A DNA stretch of 64,000 bases from assembly GCA_040768665.1 (NCBI GenBank), contig JAXGMN010000031.1, positions 62,001-126,000 of the forward strand, read 5' to 3'. Every line of letters begins with the position of its first letter. Positions within the stretch are counted from its first letter, which is position 1. A program made the translations under genes and the position numbers. The notes under the pieces were generated by a model. The model ran no database searches. It was not told the origin of the DNA and was given only the letters and a program-made list of their open reading frames with translations. This document shows, piece by piece, positions 1 to 8,538 of this stretch. The stretch is from JABWBD01 sp040768665 (GTDB taxonomy: Bacteria; Planctomycetota; Planctomycetia; Pirellulales; Thermoguttaceae).

Positions 1-982
1 ACTCCGTGTCGCCCACTTTGAGAACGTAATCGTTTTCCGTTCCCTGCTCGGCGGTTCCGCCGACGGCGAAGGTTACTGTCAGCGGCGACTCCGTGGAACC
101 GGTTCGCGCGATGCGATATACGCCGCCGTTGGACGGTTCCGCCGCGTCCGGATCGGTCGCCGAGATGGTCACAAGGTCGTTATCGGCGATGTTCACGGTG
201 GCTGTGTCCAGCGAGCCCACCGTGTAGCCGGTCGCCGCCTGCAGGGTCAGCACGGCGGTCTCAGGAGGTTCCTGCAACGAGTCGTCGACCACCTCCAGCG
301 TGACATTCAGGGAGTCCTCCCCGGCGGCCAGGTTGAGCGTTGTACCGGTAACCTCCGTGCCATCGACTTTGAGTACGTAGTCATCTTCCTCGCCTCGCTC
401 GGCGGTTCCGCCGATGACAAATTCCACGCTCAGCGCCGCTTCCGTGGAACCGGCCCGCCGAATCTGGTATGTCCCATGATTGGATGGTTCCCCGGCACTG
501 GAATCCGCTGCAATGACGGTCAGCACAGGCGGATCATTGTCGGCAATGTTGATGGTGGCGCTGTCGGATGTGCCGATCGTATAGCCGGTGCCCTCTTCGA
601 GCGTCATCACGGCGGTCTCGGTAAACTCTGCCGTGGCGTTATCAACGGCCTCGAGGGCAACGTCCACGGAAGCCTGGCCCGCCGGGATGGTAATGGTCGA
701 TCCACTTACCTCCGTGCCCCCCACCTTGAGCAGGTAGTCGGTGCCGCGACTGGCCGATCCGCCGATGCTGAATTCGACGTCCAACGCGGCCTCCAAGTCG
801 TCGGTTCGCGTAATCTGGAACGTCCCGTTGTCGCTCGGTTCGGCAGCTTCGCCGTCGGTCGCTGTGATCGAAACGACTACGGCCAAGAGCGAGCGTTCTT
901 CCAAAGGTTCGCATAGAAGACGTCGGCAGCGAAGGGGATGGCTGACGCGGTTGCGGCGGTGCAGACGAGAACCTGTTTTCAT
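1..982 (-). CDS. Secreted protein with Calx-beta-like repeats (3' end outside window)
   Basis: The frame is open from an ATG at 982 to the window edge, about 327 codons with no stop, so the C-terminus is missing. Residues 24-34 read CEPLEERSLLA, a variant of the LEPLEERRLLA motif near the N-terminus of many exported planctomycete proteins. After it come about three repeats of roughly 100 residues, each with the pattern GGTAERGEEDDYVLKV and a closing TVNIADND block. This is typical of Calx-beta or related Ca2+-binding beta-sandwich repeats in large surface proteins. An AGGAAGG stretch precedes the ATG. Family knowledge suggests an adhesin or surface-layer-associated role; the specific function is unknown. 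The repeat identification comes from motif reading, not a profile search. Confidence 0.8.
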   Translation of the reverse strand, partial: MKTGSRLHRRNRVSHPLRCRRLLCEPLEERSLLAVVVSITATDGEAAEPSDNGTFQITRTDDLEAALDVEFSIGGSASRGTDYLLKVGGTEVSGSTITIPAGQASVDVALEAVDNATAEFTETAVMTLEEGTGYTIGTSDSATINIADNDPPVLTVIAADSSAGEPSNHGTYQIRRAGSTEAALSVEFVIGGTAERGEEDDYVLKVDGTEVTGTTLNLAAGEDSLNVTLEVVDDSLQEPPETAVLTLQAATGYTVGSLDTATVNIADNDLVTISATDPDAAEPSNGGVYRIARTGSTESPLTVTFAVGGTAEQGTENDYVLKVGDTE

Positions 983-1347
983 GGCAGTTTGCCTTCCTGC
1001 GCGCGATTTCCGAGGAACTGGTTCAGAAGTGGGCACAAATGACCAATCGCCGGCCAACGCCGGGTCAAGATTTCATGCTAGTCTCGGTCAATCGGCGCAG
1101 CAAGCTGCGCAAAGTCCACTTATGGAGCAAAAGAAGGCCGCCGCCATGCCTATAGCGATTGTGGCGGCTGTGCCAGAGTAGGTCCCGCTTGCCCGCAGTG
1201 CCAAGGGCTGGCTAGATCGGTTTTCCCGTATCCAACGGTCATTCGGCATGGTACGCTGGTCGGGTATGGGCGGGACGCCGTTGTCCCGTCGGCAATCGAT
1301 TCTCTCATCCCGACCGCTGATCATGACTGCCAGGGGATGCCTTTGAA
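983..1347. other. Intergenic region between divergent genes, with a half repeat
   Basis: This spacer lies between the divergently transcribed Calx-beta-like gene and the sialidase-like gene, so it must carry both promoters, but I see no convincing promoter boxes. It contains TAGGTCCCGCTTGCC at 1179-1193, one arm of the palindromic family found complete at 15917-15976 and in part at 5560-5651. Nothing else is recognisable. Confidence 0.5.
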
Positions 1348-2610
1348 ATGAAACACAACACATTCGCAACCCGCCGCCAATTTCTTGCCACGGCAGCGAC
1401 TGCTGCCGGCACGGTTCTGCTGCCCCGTTTCAACGGACTCGCCGAGACGGATGGAGTCGGCAAAACGGATCACTTTTGGTATCGGCTTGCGCCGCCCGAC
1501 GGCCCGTACATCGATTCGCAGCGCGACAACAAGGCCTTTGCATTCGGTAACGGAAAGGTCTGGCTCTCCGAAGACAACGCCAAGACATGGGCCCACAGCG
1601 CCCCGTTTGCCGATGCCGAAGACATTATGTTCAGCAGCATCCTGAGCAACGGAAACATCGTCTTCGCCACGCGAACGAAGATCTACGTGAGCACCGATCA
1701 TCTCCGAAGTTACCGAGAGCTGACGGTCAAGGATCGCGACGGCCGCCCGTACCTGCCGCACACCCCGATCGATCCCAAGCGACCGGGATCGTATTTCTAT
1801 TCGATCGATGGGATCCACACCTTCGAAACCGATGGCGGGGAAATGCTGATCTGGGGCAACTACTGCAATGTTGCGCACGGCGCGGTGCCGGTGAACATCT
1901 ACTACTCGACCGACCAGGGCGAGACGGTGAAGATCGCGTACGCGTTCGGGCGGAATCCCGATTTCCAGCAGAAGGGCGCCGACCCCGCAAGCTTGCTCGG
2001 CGATCCGGCGAACCCGGTGATTTGCCGCCATGTCCATTCGGTGTCGTACAACCCGGCGGAGAAGGCCTTCTATGCCTGCACGGGTGACCTCGACCGCGGC
2101 AAAGGGAAGGAATGCCACTGGCTGCGCGGCACGTACGACGCGGCGGCGGACTCGTGGGACTGGCGGGTGCTGGTGTCGTCGGACGCCAACTCGCGCTACA
2201 AATCCGGCGGCATCAACTTCGTCGACGGCCAGGTCTATTGGGTCGCCGATGCCAACGGTCCCAAGGCTCCCGACGAGGCTTACGACCGCGGGATTTTCCG
2301 CTGCGATCCGGCGAACCTGGCGGACAAGGCGAAGCACACGCGGATTTTCGACGCCCAGTACGAATTGGCTACGATGACCATCGACGACCGAATCATCGTG
2401 GTCCCGGAATACGGCAACGCCAACCCGTGCGAGACCGGTTTCCTCTTCTCACCCGACCTCGGCAAGACCTGGGCAAAGTACGACTTGAAGCAGTTCGGCG
2501 ACCGTTCGGGTGTGCGCGTGAACCGGCGGAACAGCGACGGCTGGTTCCGCATCTGCCTGCGGGAGAGATGGATGAACCGGGCCGAAGTGCTCTTCCTCAA
2601 ACCGGTATGA
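1348..2610 (+). CDS. Tat-exported sialidase/BNR-like beta-propeller protein
   Basis: This is a 420-residue protein. The N-terminus has a twin-arginine signal (TRRQFLA at about residues 8-14, then an Ala-rich hydrophobic stretch), so it should be exported folded. The mature part contains Asp-box-like elements typical of BNR/sialidase propellers: SEDNAKTWAH, STDQGETV and SPDLGKTWAKYD. These support a six-bladed exo-sialidase-like fold. The catalytic arginine triad cannot be assigned by eye, so it could be a non-catalytic glycan-binding propeller. The ATG was chosen because it directly precedes the Tat motif. It is a single gene; the next gene starts about 470 bases later. Its likely role is handling of exogenous sugars. 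Confidence 0.72.
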   Translation: MKHNTFATRRQFLATAATAAGTVLLPRFNGLAETDGVGKTDHFWYRLAPPDGPYIDSQRDNKAFAFGNGKVWLSEDNAKTWAHSAPFADAEDIMFSSILSNGNIVFATRTKIYVSTDHLRSYRELTVKDRDGRPYLPHTPIDPKRPGSYFYSIDGIHTFETDGGEMLIWGNYCNVAHGAVPVNIYYSTDQGETVKIAYAFGRNPDFQQKGADPASLLGDPANPVICRHVHSVSYNPAEKAFYACTGDLDRGKGKECHWLRGTYDAAADSWDWRVLVSSDANSRYKSGGINFVDGQVYWVADANGPKAPDEAYDRGIFRCDPANLADKAKHTRIFDAQYELATMTIDDRIIVVPEYGNANPCETGFLFSPDLGKTWAKYDLKQFGDRSGVRVNRRNSDGWFRICLRERWMNRAEVLFLKPV

Positions 2611-2672
2611 TCATGCGCCCTTTACTCCCGACAATGTGACCAAGAGACTCGACCAGTTTCACTTTTCTAACG

Positions 2673-2722
2673 ATCCGCCAGCGAATAACGATGCTGAGGA
2701 GAAGGGGGCATCGTTGGCGGAT
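2673..2722. repeat. Bulged inverted repeat (hairpin) downstream of the sialidase-like gene
   Basis: The outer arms are ATCCGCC (2673-2679) and GGCGGAT (2716-2722). The inner arms are AACGATGC (2687-2694) and GCATCGTT (2708-2715). A seven-base bulge lies on the left side and the loop is 13 bases. It starts 63 bases after the stop of the propeller gene and could be a terminator or a structured RNA, although no T-run follows it. Confidence 0.45.
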
Positions 2723-2878
2723 AAACCGCGTGAGCTGATCAAAGGAGGGCTTGGGGACCGTTGAACAACATCTGACGGCAAACGACGTAGCAGCGTGGAC
2801 GCACTTGCCCCGACTGTCTAGAGTCGGAAGGGAGCGTCCATTCATTGGGGAGGCGCTGTAGCGGAGGAACCTTGGGGT

Positions 2879-2899
2879 CCTGCCGCACGAGGCGGCAGG
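2879..2899. repeat. Perfect 8-bp hairpin
   Basis: CCTGCCGC (2879-2886) and GCGGCAGG (2892-2899) form a perfect stem around the loop ACGAG. It lies about 100 bases upstream of the small ORF at 2977. Its role is unknown; a leader hairpin is possible. The rest of 2611-2976 has no recognisable gene. Confidence 0.4.
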
Positions 2900-2976
2900 G
2901 GTCCGGAACGGTTGTCGGTGATGAATGCCAGCTTCCGAACCTCATTCACCCGTGGAACGAGCCCACGGAGGTTTTT

Positions 2977-3078
2977 ATGAAACAGCGCGCGACGACAGGC
3001 ATGCGGCCGAACACCCGATGGTTTCTCCTCTCCATTTGCAGGCCTATGACGATCAGCGTACTTTTCAGCGAGGGGTGA
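2977..3078 (+). CDS. Possible 33-residue leader peptide
   Basis: An ATG preceded by GGAGG with a five-base T-run spacer opens a 33-codon frame that ends 7 bases before the ATG of the propeller-esterase gene. The peptide has a short hydrophobic centre (WFLLSIC) and no family match that I recognise. The good ribosome binding site and position fit a leader peptide or a translation-coupling ORF. It could equally be chance, since short frames are common in GC-rich DNA. Confidence 0.25.
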   Translation: MKQRATTGMRPNTRWFLLSICRPMTISVLFSEG

Positions 3079-3085
3079 TGGTGCC

Positions 3086-5350
3086 ATGAGAGTTTCATCG
3101 GTCGTATGCCTCTTTCGAGGCGCGGCGGCAATGGCGATGGTCTGGCTTCTGCCGGAGGCGTTCGCCGTGGGGGAAGTCCCCGCAGAATTGCGGCCTTGGC
3201 TCGTCGAGCAGACGTGGCAGCGCGATACGGATGGACCGGTCCTGTCGCTGGGCGAGCCGGACGAATTCGACGACAGGCATGTCTTCGCGCCGGCCGTTGC
3301 TTTGGAAGATGGCGTGTACCGGCTGTGGTACTGCGGGTCGCGCGGCGAGGTCCACGAGCGGGTATTTCAACTGGGGCTGGCCAGCAGCCGAGACGGGCGA
3401 GCGTTCACCCGGGATCCGGAAAATCCCGTGTTCTCGTTTGGCGACGGAAAGAACTCGGTGCTTACGCCGACACTGCTTCGTGGGCCGGACGGTTCGACGC
3501 TCTGCGAGGACGGAAAACTGCGGATGTGGTTCAGTTCGACGTGCTTCCAAGAGCCAAGCACGCTGCATACGCTGCACGAGACGGCGAGCGAAGACGGCGT
3601 TCGGTGGTCGAGGCCGTCGGACCCGCTATTGAAAGACGTTTACGCGCCGACGGTGATCAAGACGGGCCGAACGTACCAGATGTGGTATACCGACGTTTCG
3701 TCCGAGCCGTGGATCATTCGCCATGCGACGAGCGCCGACGGGCGGAAGTGGCGAGTGACGCACGAGCCGTCGCTGGTGGCAGATCAGCAGTGGGAAAAGG
3801 GAAATCTGTTCTATCCGACGGTGCTGAAGATCGGCGGGGCGTATCTGATGTGGTATGGCAGCTACTGGACGGCCAGAAGCGATACGACGGCGCTGGGATT
3901 CGCCGTGAGCCTGGATGGGATGAAGTGGTACAAGTACGTCGGCAATCCGGTATTTCGGCCCGATCCGAACCGCCCGTGGGAGTCGCACTATGTGACCAGC
4001 CAATCGATCCTTCGGCGGGCGGACGGCAGCCTCCGCATGTGGTATGCCAGCCGCAAGGCGCCGCCGTTTGTCAACAAGTACTTCGCGATCAATACCGCAC
4101 GATGGGCGAATCCACCGGAAAAGAATGCTGCAGACGATCGCGTGGCAGAACATTTCACCGGCCGAGAGGCGTTTCTGAGCTGGCAGCGAAGCACGCGTCA
4201 GCGGATTGCCGAGATGCTGGGGATTCCGCGGCGGCGCGTGCCCTTGGAAGCGGAGAAGCGGGGAGAGTTCGAACAGGACGGCATCGTGATCGAGAAGTGG
4301 GTGTTCACGGCGGAACCGGGCTCGCGCGTGCCGGCGGTGCTCTATCGGCCCGCGTCTTTTGCCGAGCCGATACCGGCAATCGTGCTGACGTTCGGCCACG
4401 GCGGGAGCAAGAGCCAGTGGCAGTACAACTTCACGGGGCAGTTGTACGCGCGGATGGGCCTGGCCTGCCTTGCACTGGACCCGATCGGCGAGGAAGAGCG
4501 GCATATCGAGGCCCGCCTGGGAACGCGTGCCCACGATCCTCGAAGTGTCCACGAGCATGCGGACGGCGCCGGCCGGCTGATCATGGGCAAGCTGGTGTTT
4601 GATACGATGCGGGGCGTCGATCTGTTGTGCACGCGCGAGGACGTCGACCATGAGCGAATCGGGGTGGCGGGGAATTCGCTTGGCGGAGCGAAGGCGAGTT
4701 GGATGGCGGCGCTGGAGCCGCGGCTGAAGATGGCGATCGTTTCCGGCTGGGCGTATTCCGACGTCGGGCTGAGGTCGAAGTACTGTACGAAGGCCCCGAA
4801 CCAGCGGATGCGGGAGCTTTTGGGCTGGGCCGAGTACGCGGCCTTGGCGGCTCCGGGGTGCGCGATGTTGGTGATGAACGGCGATGCCGACGTGATCATC
4901 GATACCGACGGCGACGGCACGGCTTGGGCCGATACCACGGCTGCGGTCGAAGCGGCCGCCAAGGTGTATGCGATGTTCGGGGCCGCCGGCAAGATCGGCG
5001 TGTGGTACGAGTCGGGAGGCGGTCACCGGCCGTATATGGTTCAGAAGGAGGCACTCGTGTGGATTCACCGGCATCTTGGCACACCCGGCTGGACCTTGGA
5101 GGAAATCCGGAAGCTGCCGACCGTGAATTCCGGGCAGTGGTGCGACGCGCACGGCATCCGGCTGGAATCGCTCTATGGGATTCCGCTGCACCAGCGGGGC
5201 ACCAGACTTCCGGACCTGCAGTTGCGTCCGATCGGGCGCGAGAGGCTCGCATGCCTGAAAGAGTCGGAACGGGGTTCGGAGGCGTATACGCTGGAAGGCT
5301 GGCTGGAAAGGATCAACCGCGCAAGCGGTGCCTCTGCGGCCCGGCCGTAA
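3086..5350 (+). CDS. Secreted five-bladed propeller fused to an alpha/beta-hydrolase (esterase-like)
   Basis: This is a 754-residue protein. A signal peptide is predicted at about residues 1-27. Residues 30-340 carry repeated blade motifs (YRLWYCGS, LRMWFSS, YQMWYTD, YLMWYGSY, LRMWYAS), the pattern of GH43/GH32/GH68-type five-bladed propellers or their non-catalytic relatives. Residues 360-690 are an alpha/beta-hydrolase of the acetyl-xylan esterase or dienelactone-hydrolase type. The nucleophile elbow is GNSLGGAKA, an aspartate-rich loop (NGDADVIIDTDGDG) follows, and a histidine lies in GGGHRPY. The combination suggests sugar binding or trimming coupled to removal of ester groups from a polysaccharide. 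The propeller's catalytic acids cannot be assigned. The only candidate operon partner is the small upstream ORF. Confidence 0.72.
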   Translation: MRVSSVVCLFRGAAAMAMVWLLPEAFAVGEVPAELRPWLVEQTWQRDTDGPVLSLGEPDEFDDRHVFAPAVALEDGVYRLWYCGSRGEVHERVFQLGLASSRDGRAFTRDPENPVFSFGDGKNSVLTPTLLRGPDGSTLCEDGKLRMWFSSTCFQEPSTLHTLHETASEDGVRWSRPSDPLLKDVYAPTVIKTGRTYQMWYTDVSSEPWIIRHATSADGRKWRVTHEPSLVADQQWEKGNLFYPTVLKIGGAYLMWYGSYWTARSDTTALGFAVSLDGMKWYKYVGNPVFRPDPNRPWESHYVTSQSILRRADGSLRMWYASRKAPPFVNKYFAINTARWANPPEKNAADDRVAEHFTGREAFLSWQRSTRQRIAEMLGIPRRRVPLEAEKRGEFEQDGIVIEKWVFTAEPGSRVPAVLYRPASFAEPIPAIVLTFGHGGSKSQWQYNFTGQLYARMGLACLALDPIGEEERHIEARLGTRAHDPRSVHEHADGAGRLIMGKLVFDTMRGVDLLCTREDVDHERIGVAGNSLGGAKASWMAALEPRLKMAIVSGWAYSDVGLRSKYCTKAPNQRMRELLGWAEYAALAAPGCAMLVMNGDADVIIDTDGDGTAWADTTAAVEAAAKVYAMFGAAGKIGVWYESGGGHRPYMVQKEALVWIHRHLGTPGWTLEEIRKLPTVNSGQWCDAHGIRLESLYGIPLHQRGTRLPDLQLRPIGRERLACLKESERGSEAYTLEGWLERINRASGASAARP

Positions 5351-5559
5351 TGTCGGGTAGTGCGGGGGTTTGGGTAGGCTGCGTTTTGACCGGAAGCCCG
5401 CCGTGACGCTCTGGGCGACTTGACCGTGGCCAAAACCTTCCTTGGTTGCTTCATGGGAAGTTAAGCGCGGCTGACCGGGTGGGGGGCCCGAGAGAAAGGC
5501 CGGCCTCGTGGTTCATTTTCCAGGCGACAGACAATAGAATCGGCCAGTGAGGGTGAGTG

Positions 5560-5651
5560 GGTTCCGCTTGCCCGAGCATGACCCGGGAGCAAGGTCCCGG
5601 TCGCCAAGTCTGGTAGGTCCCGCTTGCCGGAGACCTACCGGTGGCGGAACC
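5560..5651. repeat. Palindromic repeat element, TAGGTCCCGCTTGCC family
   Basis: The outer arms are GGTTCCGC (5560-5567) and GCGGAACC (5644-5651). The nested arms are GGTAGGTC (5612-5619) and GACCTACC (5632-5639). The core GGTAGGTCCCGCTTGCC is shared with copies at 1179 and 15917. It sits in the 337-base gap before the SPFH gene and ends 36 bases before its ATG. The rest of 5351-5687 shows nothing recognisable. Confidence 0.6.
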
Positions 5652-5687
5652 TATTGGTCGTAACCGCTTATTGCAAGGAGCAATTCC

Positions 5688-7049
5688 ATGGGTATCCGTT
5701 TGGAGGTCATTCAGTATTTCGATGAGGCGAACCGATCGCTGGTGCAGAGGATCCCGGCGGACGGGTCGGCCGACATCAAACTCGGGGCTCAATTGATCGT
5801 GCAGGAGAACCAAGAGGCGATCTTTTTTCGCGATGGGAAAGCGCTCGACCGGTTCAGCCCGGGGCGCTACACGCTCACGACGGCGAACCTGCCGCTCATC
5901 ACGCGACTGTTGACGATTCCGTGGGAGAAGTCGCCGTTCCAGTGTCTGGTCTACTTCATCGGCAAGCAGACCTTTCTCGATCAGAAATGGGGCACGCGCC
6001 AGCCGATCACGTTCCGCGACGCCGACTTCGGCATGGTGCGGCTACGGAGCTTCGGCAAGTTCTCGTTCCGCGTCGCCGACGCGGCGGTGTTGGTCAATAC
6101 CCTGGTCGGCACGCAGGGAAAGTACTCGACGGACCAGGCCACCGCGTTCCTCAAGGACCTGATCGTCGCGCGGATGACCGATCTGCTGGGCACGCTGGGT
6201 CTGAGCCTGCTCGATCTGCCTTCGCGTTACGACGAGATCGCCTCCGGCACGCGGGCCAAGGTGAGCGAGGAGTTCGGCAAGTACGGGCTGGAGCTGGTCG
6301 ATTTTTTCATCAACGCCATCACGCCGCCGGAAGAGGTGCAGAAGGCGATCGACGCACGGAGCTCGATGGGAGCCGTCGGCGATCTGAACGCGTTCATGAA
6401 GTTCCAGGCGGCCAACAGCATGTCGAAGCTGGCCGAGCAGGGATCAGGTGGCGGAGGAGCGATGGGGATGGGAATGGGTGCCGGGTTCGGGATGATGATG
6501 CCGGGCATGATTCAGCAGGCGATGGCCGGCGGCGCGGGCCCACAGCCGGCGTCGCCCTCAGCGCCGCGGCCACAGCCCGCGCCGACTCCTGCCGCCGCAA
6601 GCGGAGCCGCCGGCCTCAACTTCGATGACTTGGCTCCGGTCACTTCGGACCCCAAGGCGATGGTCCGCTCCGTGGCCCGGGCTGCCGGCTACTCGGTGTC
6701 CGAGTCGGGCGAAAGCTGGGAGATAACGGTTCCCGTCGGCGCGACCCGCAAGCAGAAGGTCCACGTCGACTACGGCCAATCGGATCGCGAGGGACACGCG
6801 ATGGTCAGCTTCTGGTCGGTCTGCGGTCCGGCGGCCGAGAACAACGCGATGGCGCTGTTGCGTTACAACGCCTCGATGCTGCACGGCGCGTTTGCCGTCA
6901 AGATGCTGGACGGGGGCCCGGCCGCAGTGCTTCAGGCCAATCACCTGGCCGAAGCACTCGATCCGCTGGAAATCAGCCGGACGCTCTCCGCGATCGCCTG
7001 GCAGGCCGACACGGTCGAGGAAAAGCTCGTTGGCAGCGACGAGTATTGA
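5688..7049 (+). CDS. SPFH-domain protein, YdjI/virion-core-like, with extra C-terminal domain
   Basis: This is a 453-residue protein. Residues 1-235 match the SPFH/band-7 type of YdjI-like proteins: an N-terminal ALIVQENQEAIFFRDGKALDRFSPGRYTL block and the FGKYGLELVDFFINAITPPEEVQKAI block at the end of the domain. A Gly/Met-rich linker (residues 245-280) and a Pro/Ala linker follow. The last ~140 residues form a separate alpha/beta domain that recalls YbjN or secretion-chaperone-like folds. There is no transmembrane segment, so membrane association would be peripheral. The gene ends 10 bases before the histidine kinase and may share its transcript, suggesting a link to envelope stress sensing. 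GCAAGGAG precedes the ATG. I am confident about the SPFH part; the C-terminal domain is a guess. Confidence 0.75.
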   Translation: MGIRLEVIQYFDEANRSLVQRIPADGSADIKLGAQLIVQENQEAIFFRDGKALDRFSPGRYTLTTANLPLITRLLTIPWEKSPFQCLVYFIGKQTFLDQKWGTRQPITFRDADFGMVRLRSFGKFSFRVADAAVLVNTLVGTQGKYSTDQATAFLKDLIVARMTDLLGTLGLSLLDLPSRYDEIASGTRAKVSEEFGKYGLELVDFFINAITPPEEVQKAIDARSSMGAVGDLNAFMKFQAANSMSKLAEQGSGGGGAMGMGMGAGFGMMMPGMIQQAMAGGAGPQPASPSAPRPQPAPTPAAASGAAGLNFDDLAPVTSDPKAMVRSVARAAGYSVSESGESWEITVPVGATRKQKVHVDYGQSDREGHAMVSFWSVCGPAAENNAMALLRYNASMLHGAFAVKMLDGGPAAVLQANHLAEALDPLEISRTLSAIAWQADTVEEKLVGSDEY

Positions 7050-7059
7050 GGAGGCGCGG

Positions 7060-8538
7060 ATGCGATTCACCTTGGCAACCCGGATCTCGACAGCCGTGGT
7101 CGGCGTGGTCGCACTCGCCTTGATGACGAGCGGAGTCGCGCTCTATTCGTCTCGGAATATCAACGATCTTCTGACGACAACAATCCATAAGAACCTTCCC
7201 AGTGTGAGAGCCGCGGAAGAGCTCGAAATTGCACTTTTGGAGCAGCGGGGCATGGTCGGCTCCTACATCCTGGACGGTGGGAATCGCGAGTGGCTCGAGG
7301 GGCTTCCCGAACGGGAACTCAGCTTCCGCCACTGGCTGGATCAGGCGCGTGCTACGGCCCATACGCCGAGCGAGCACGCGATCCTCGACGATCTGATGGA
7401 GGTCTATCTCCGGTACGACGCCAAGCGCGACCGGGTGATTGAATTGTATGAAGCCGGAGAGACTTCGCAGGCGAGGGAGATCCTCCTGGGCGACGTCTAT
7501 GCATTGTACCACCGTGCATATGAGCTCTGCGAGGCGTTCATCAGGGCGAACATTGACTCCGTCGACCAGTCGGTCGCCTCGGCCACCCGTCAAACGCGCG
7601 ACGCCGCGCTGCTCACCGTGTTGGCGGTGGTCGTTACGACGGCATTGGGGCTGTTTCTCCTGTGGCTTTTTTTCGTCGGTGTGCTGCTTCCCCTGCGGCG
7701 GATGATCGCCGAGGCAAAGGAGTATGCCGGTGACCGCGCCGGATCCAACGGCGACGAGTTGCGTGCGATGGGCGATTATCTGAAGCTGCTCATGTCGGAC
7801 ATGGCCGTGACCAGGAGCAGCCTGGAAGCGAGCGAGGCCAGGCTCTCCAGCGCGGAGAAGTTGGCTTCGGTCGGCAAGCTCGCCGCCGGCGTCGCCCACG
7901 AGATTCGGAATCCGCTCACCGCGATCAAGATGTGGCTCTATTCGATCCGCGGAAGCGTGGCGTCCGACGCGGAACTGGACCGAAAGCTTGCCATCGTGTC
8001 CGAAGAAATCACCCGACTGGAAAACATCGTCCACGATTTCCTCGAGTTCTCGCGCCCGGCCCCGCTGAAGCTGGTCCGACACGATCTCCGCTCGATCGTC
8101 GGCACCACGTTGGATCTGCTCCGCTGCCGGTTTGAAGAGGCCGGCATTCAGCTCATCTGGGCGTTACCTCCCGAACCGGTCTGGGTATCGGCCGACTCGG
8201 AACAGCTTCGCCAGGTGCTGATCAACCTGGCAAACAACGCGATCGACGCCACGCCGGCGGGCGGCGAAGTCCGCGTGGAAGTCGGAATGGAATCGGCCGG
8301 CCAGATAGGTCCCATGGGGATAGTTCGCATGCGGGACACGGGCGGCGGAATGCCCGACGACGTCCGGGAGCAGATCTTCGACCCATTTTTCACCACTAAG
8401 GAAGGCGGGACCGGTCTCGGGCTCAGCATTGCTGCGCAGATCGTCGCTCGCCACCAGGGACGGCTCCTCTTAGAGTCCACATCGGACCGCGGCACGACGC
8501 TGTCGATCTCAATCCCTCTGGCGGAGCAAGACGGATGA
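7060..8538 (+). CDS. Membrane sensor histidine kinase
   Basis: This is a 492-residue protein. The ATG at 7060 has GAGGAGG just upstream, so I prefer it to the in-frame ATG at 6892, which lies inside the preceding gene. A first membrane helix (8-30) is followed by a helical periplasmic domain (35-180), a second helix (183-210) and a HAMP-like linker. The HisKA segment has the phosphorylated His280 in AHEIRNPLTAIKMW. The ATPase domain has the N box (NLANNAIDA), G1 (DTGGGM), F box (DPFFTTK) and G2 (GTGLGLS). The ATGA overlap with the next gene means translational coupling to its response regulator. The same periplasmic module recurs at 26556 (pseudogene) and 26897 (phosphatase). The signal is unknown; the four-helix appearance resembles 4HB_MCP-type sensors. 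Confidence 0.9.
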   Translation: MRFTLATRISTAVVGVVALALMTSGVALYSSRNINDLLTTTIHKNLPSVRAAEELEIALLEQRGMVGSYILDGGNREWLEGLPERELSFRHWLDQARATAHTPSEHAILDDLMEVYLRYDAKRDRVIELYEAGETSQAREILLGDVYALYHRAYELCEAFIRANIDSVDQSVASATRQTRDAALLTVLAVVVTTALGLFLLWLFFVGVLLPLRRMIAEAKEYAGDRAGSNGDELRAMGDYLKLLMSDMAVTRSSLEASEARLSSAEKLASVGKLAAGVAHEIRNPLTAIKMWLYSIRGSVASDAELDRKLAIVSEEITRLENIVHDFLEFSRPAPLKLVRHDLRSIVGTTLDLLRCRFEEAGIQLIWALPPEPVWVSADSEQLRQVLINLANNAIDATPAGGEVRVEVGMESAGQIGPMGIVRMRDTGGGMPDDVREQIFDPFFTTKEGGTGLGLSIAAQIVARHQGRLLLESTSDRGTTLSISIPLAEQDG

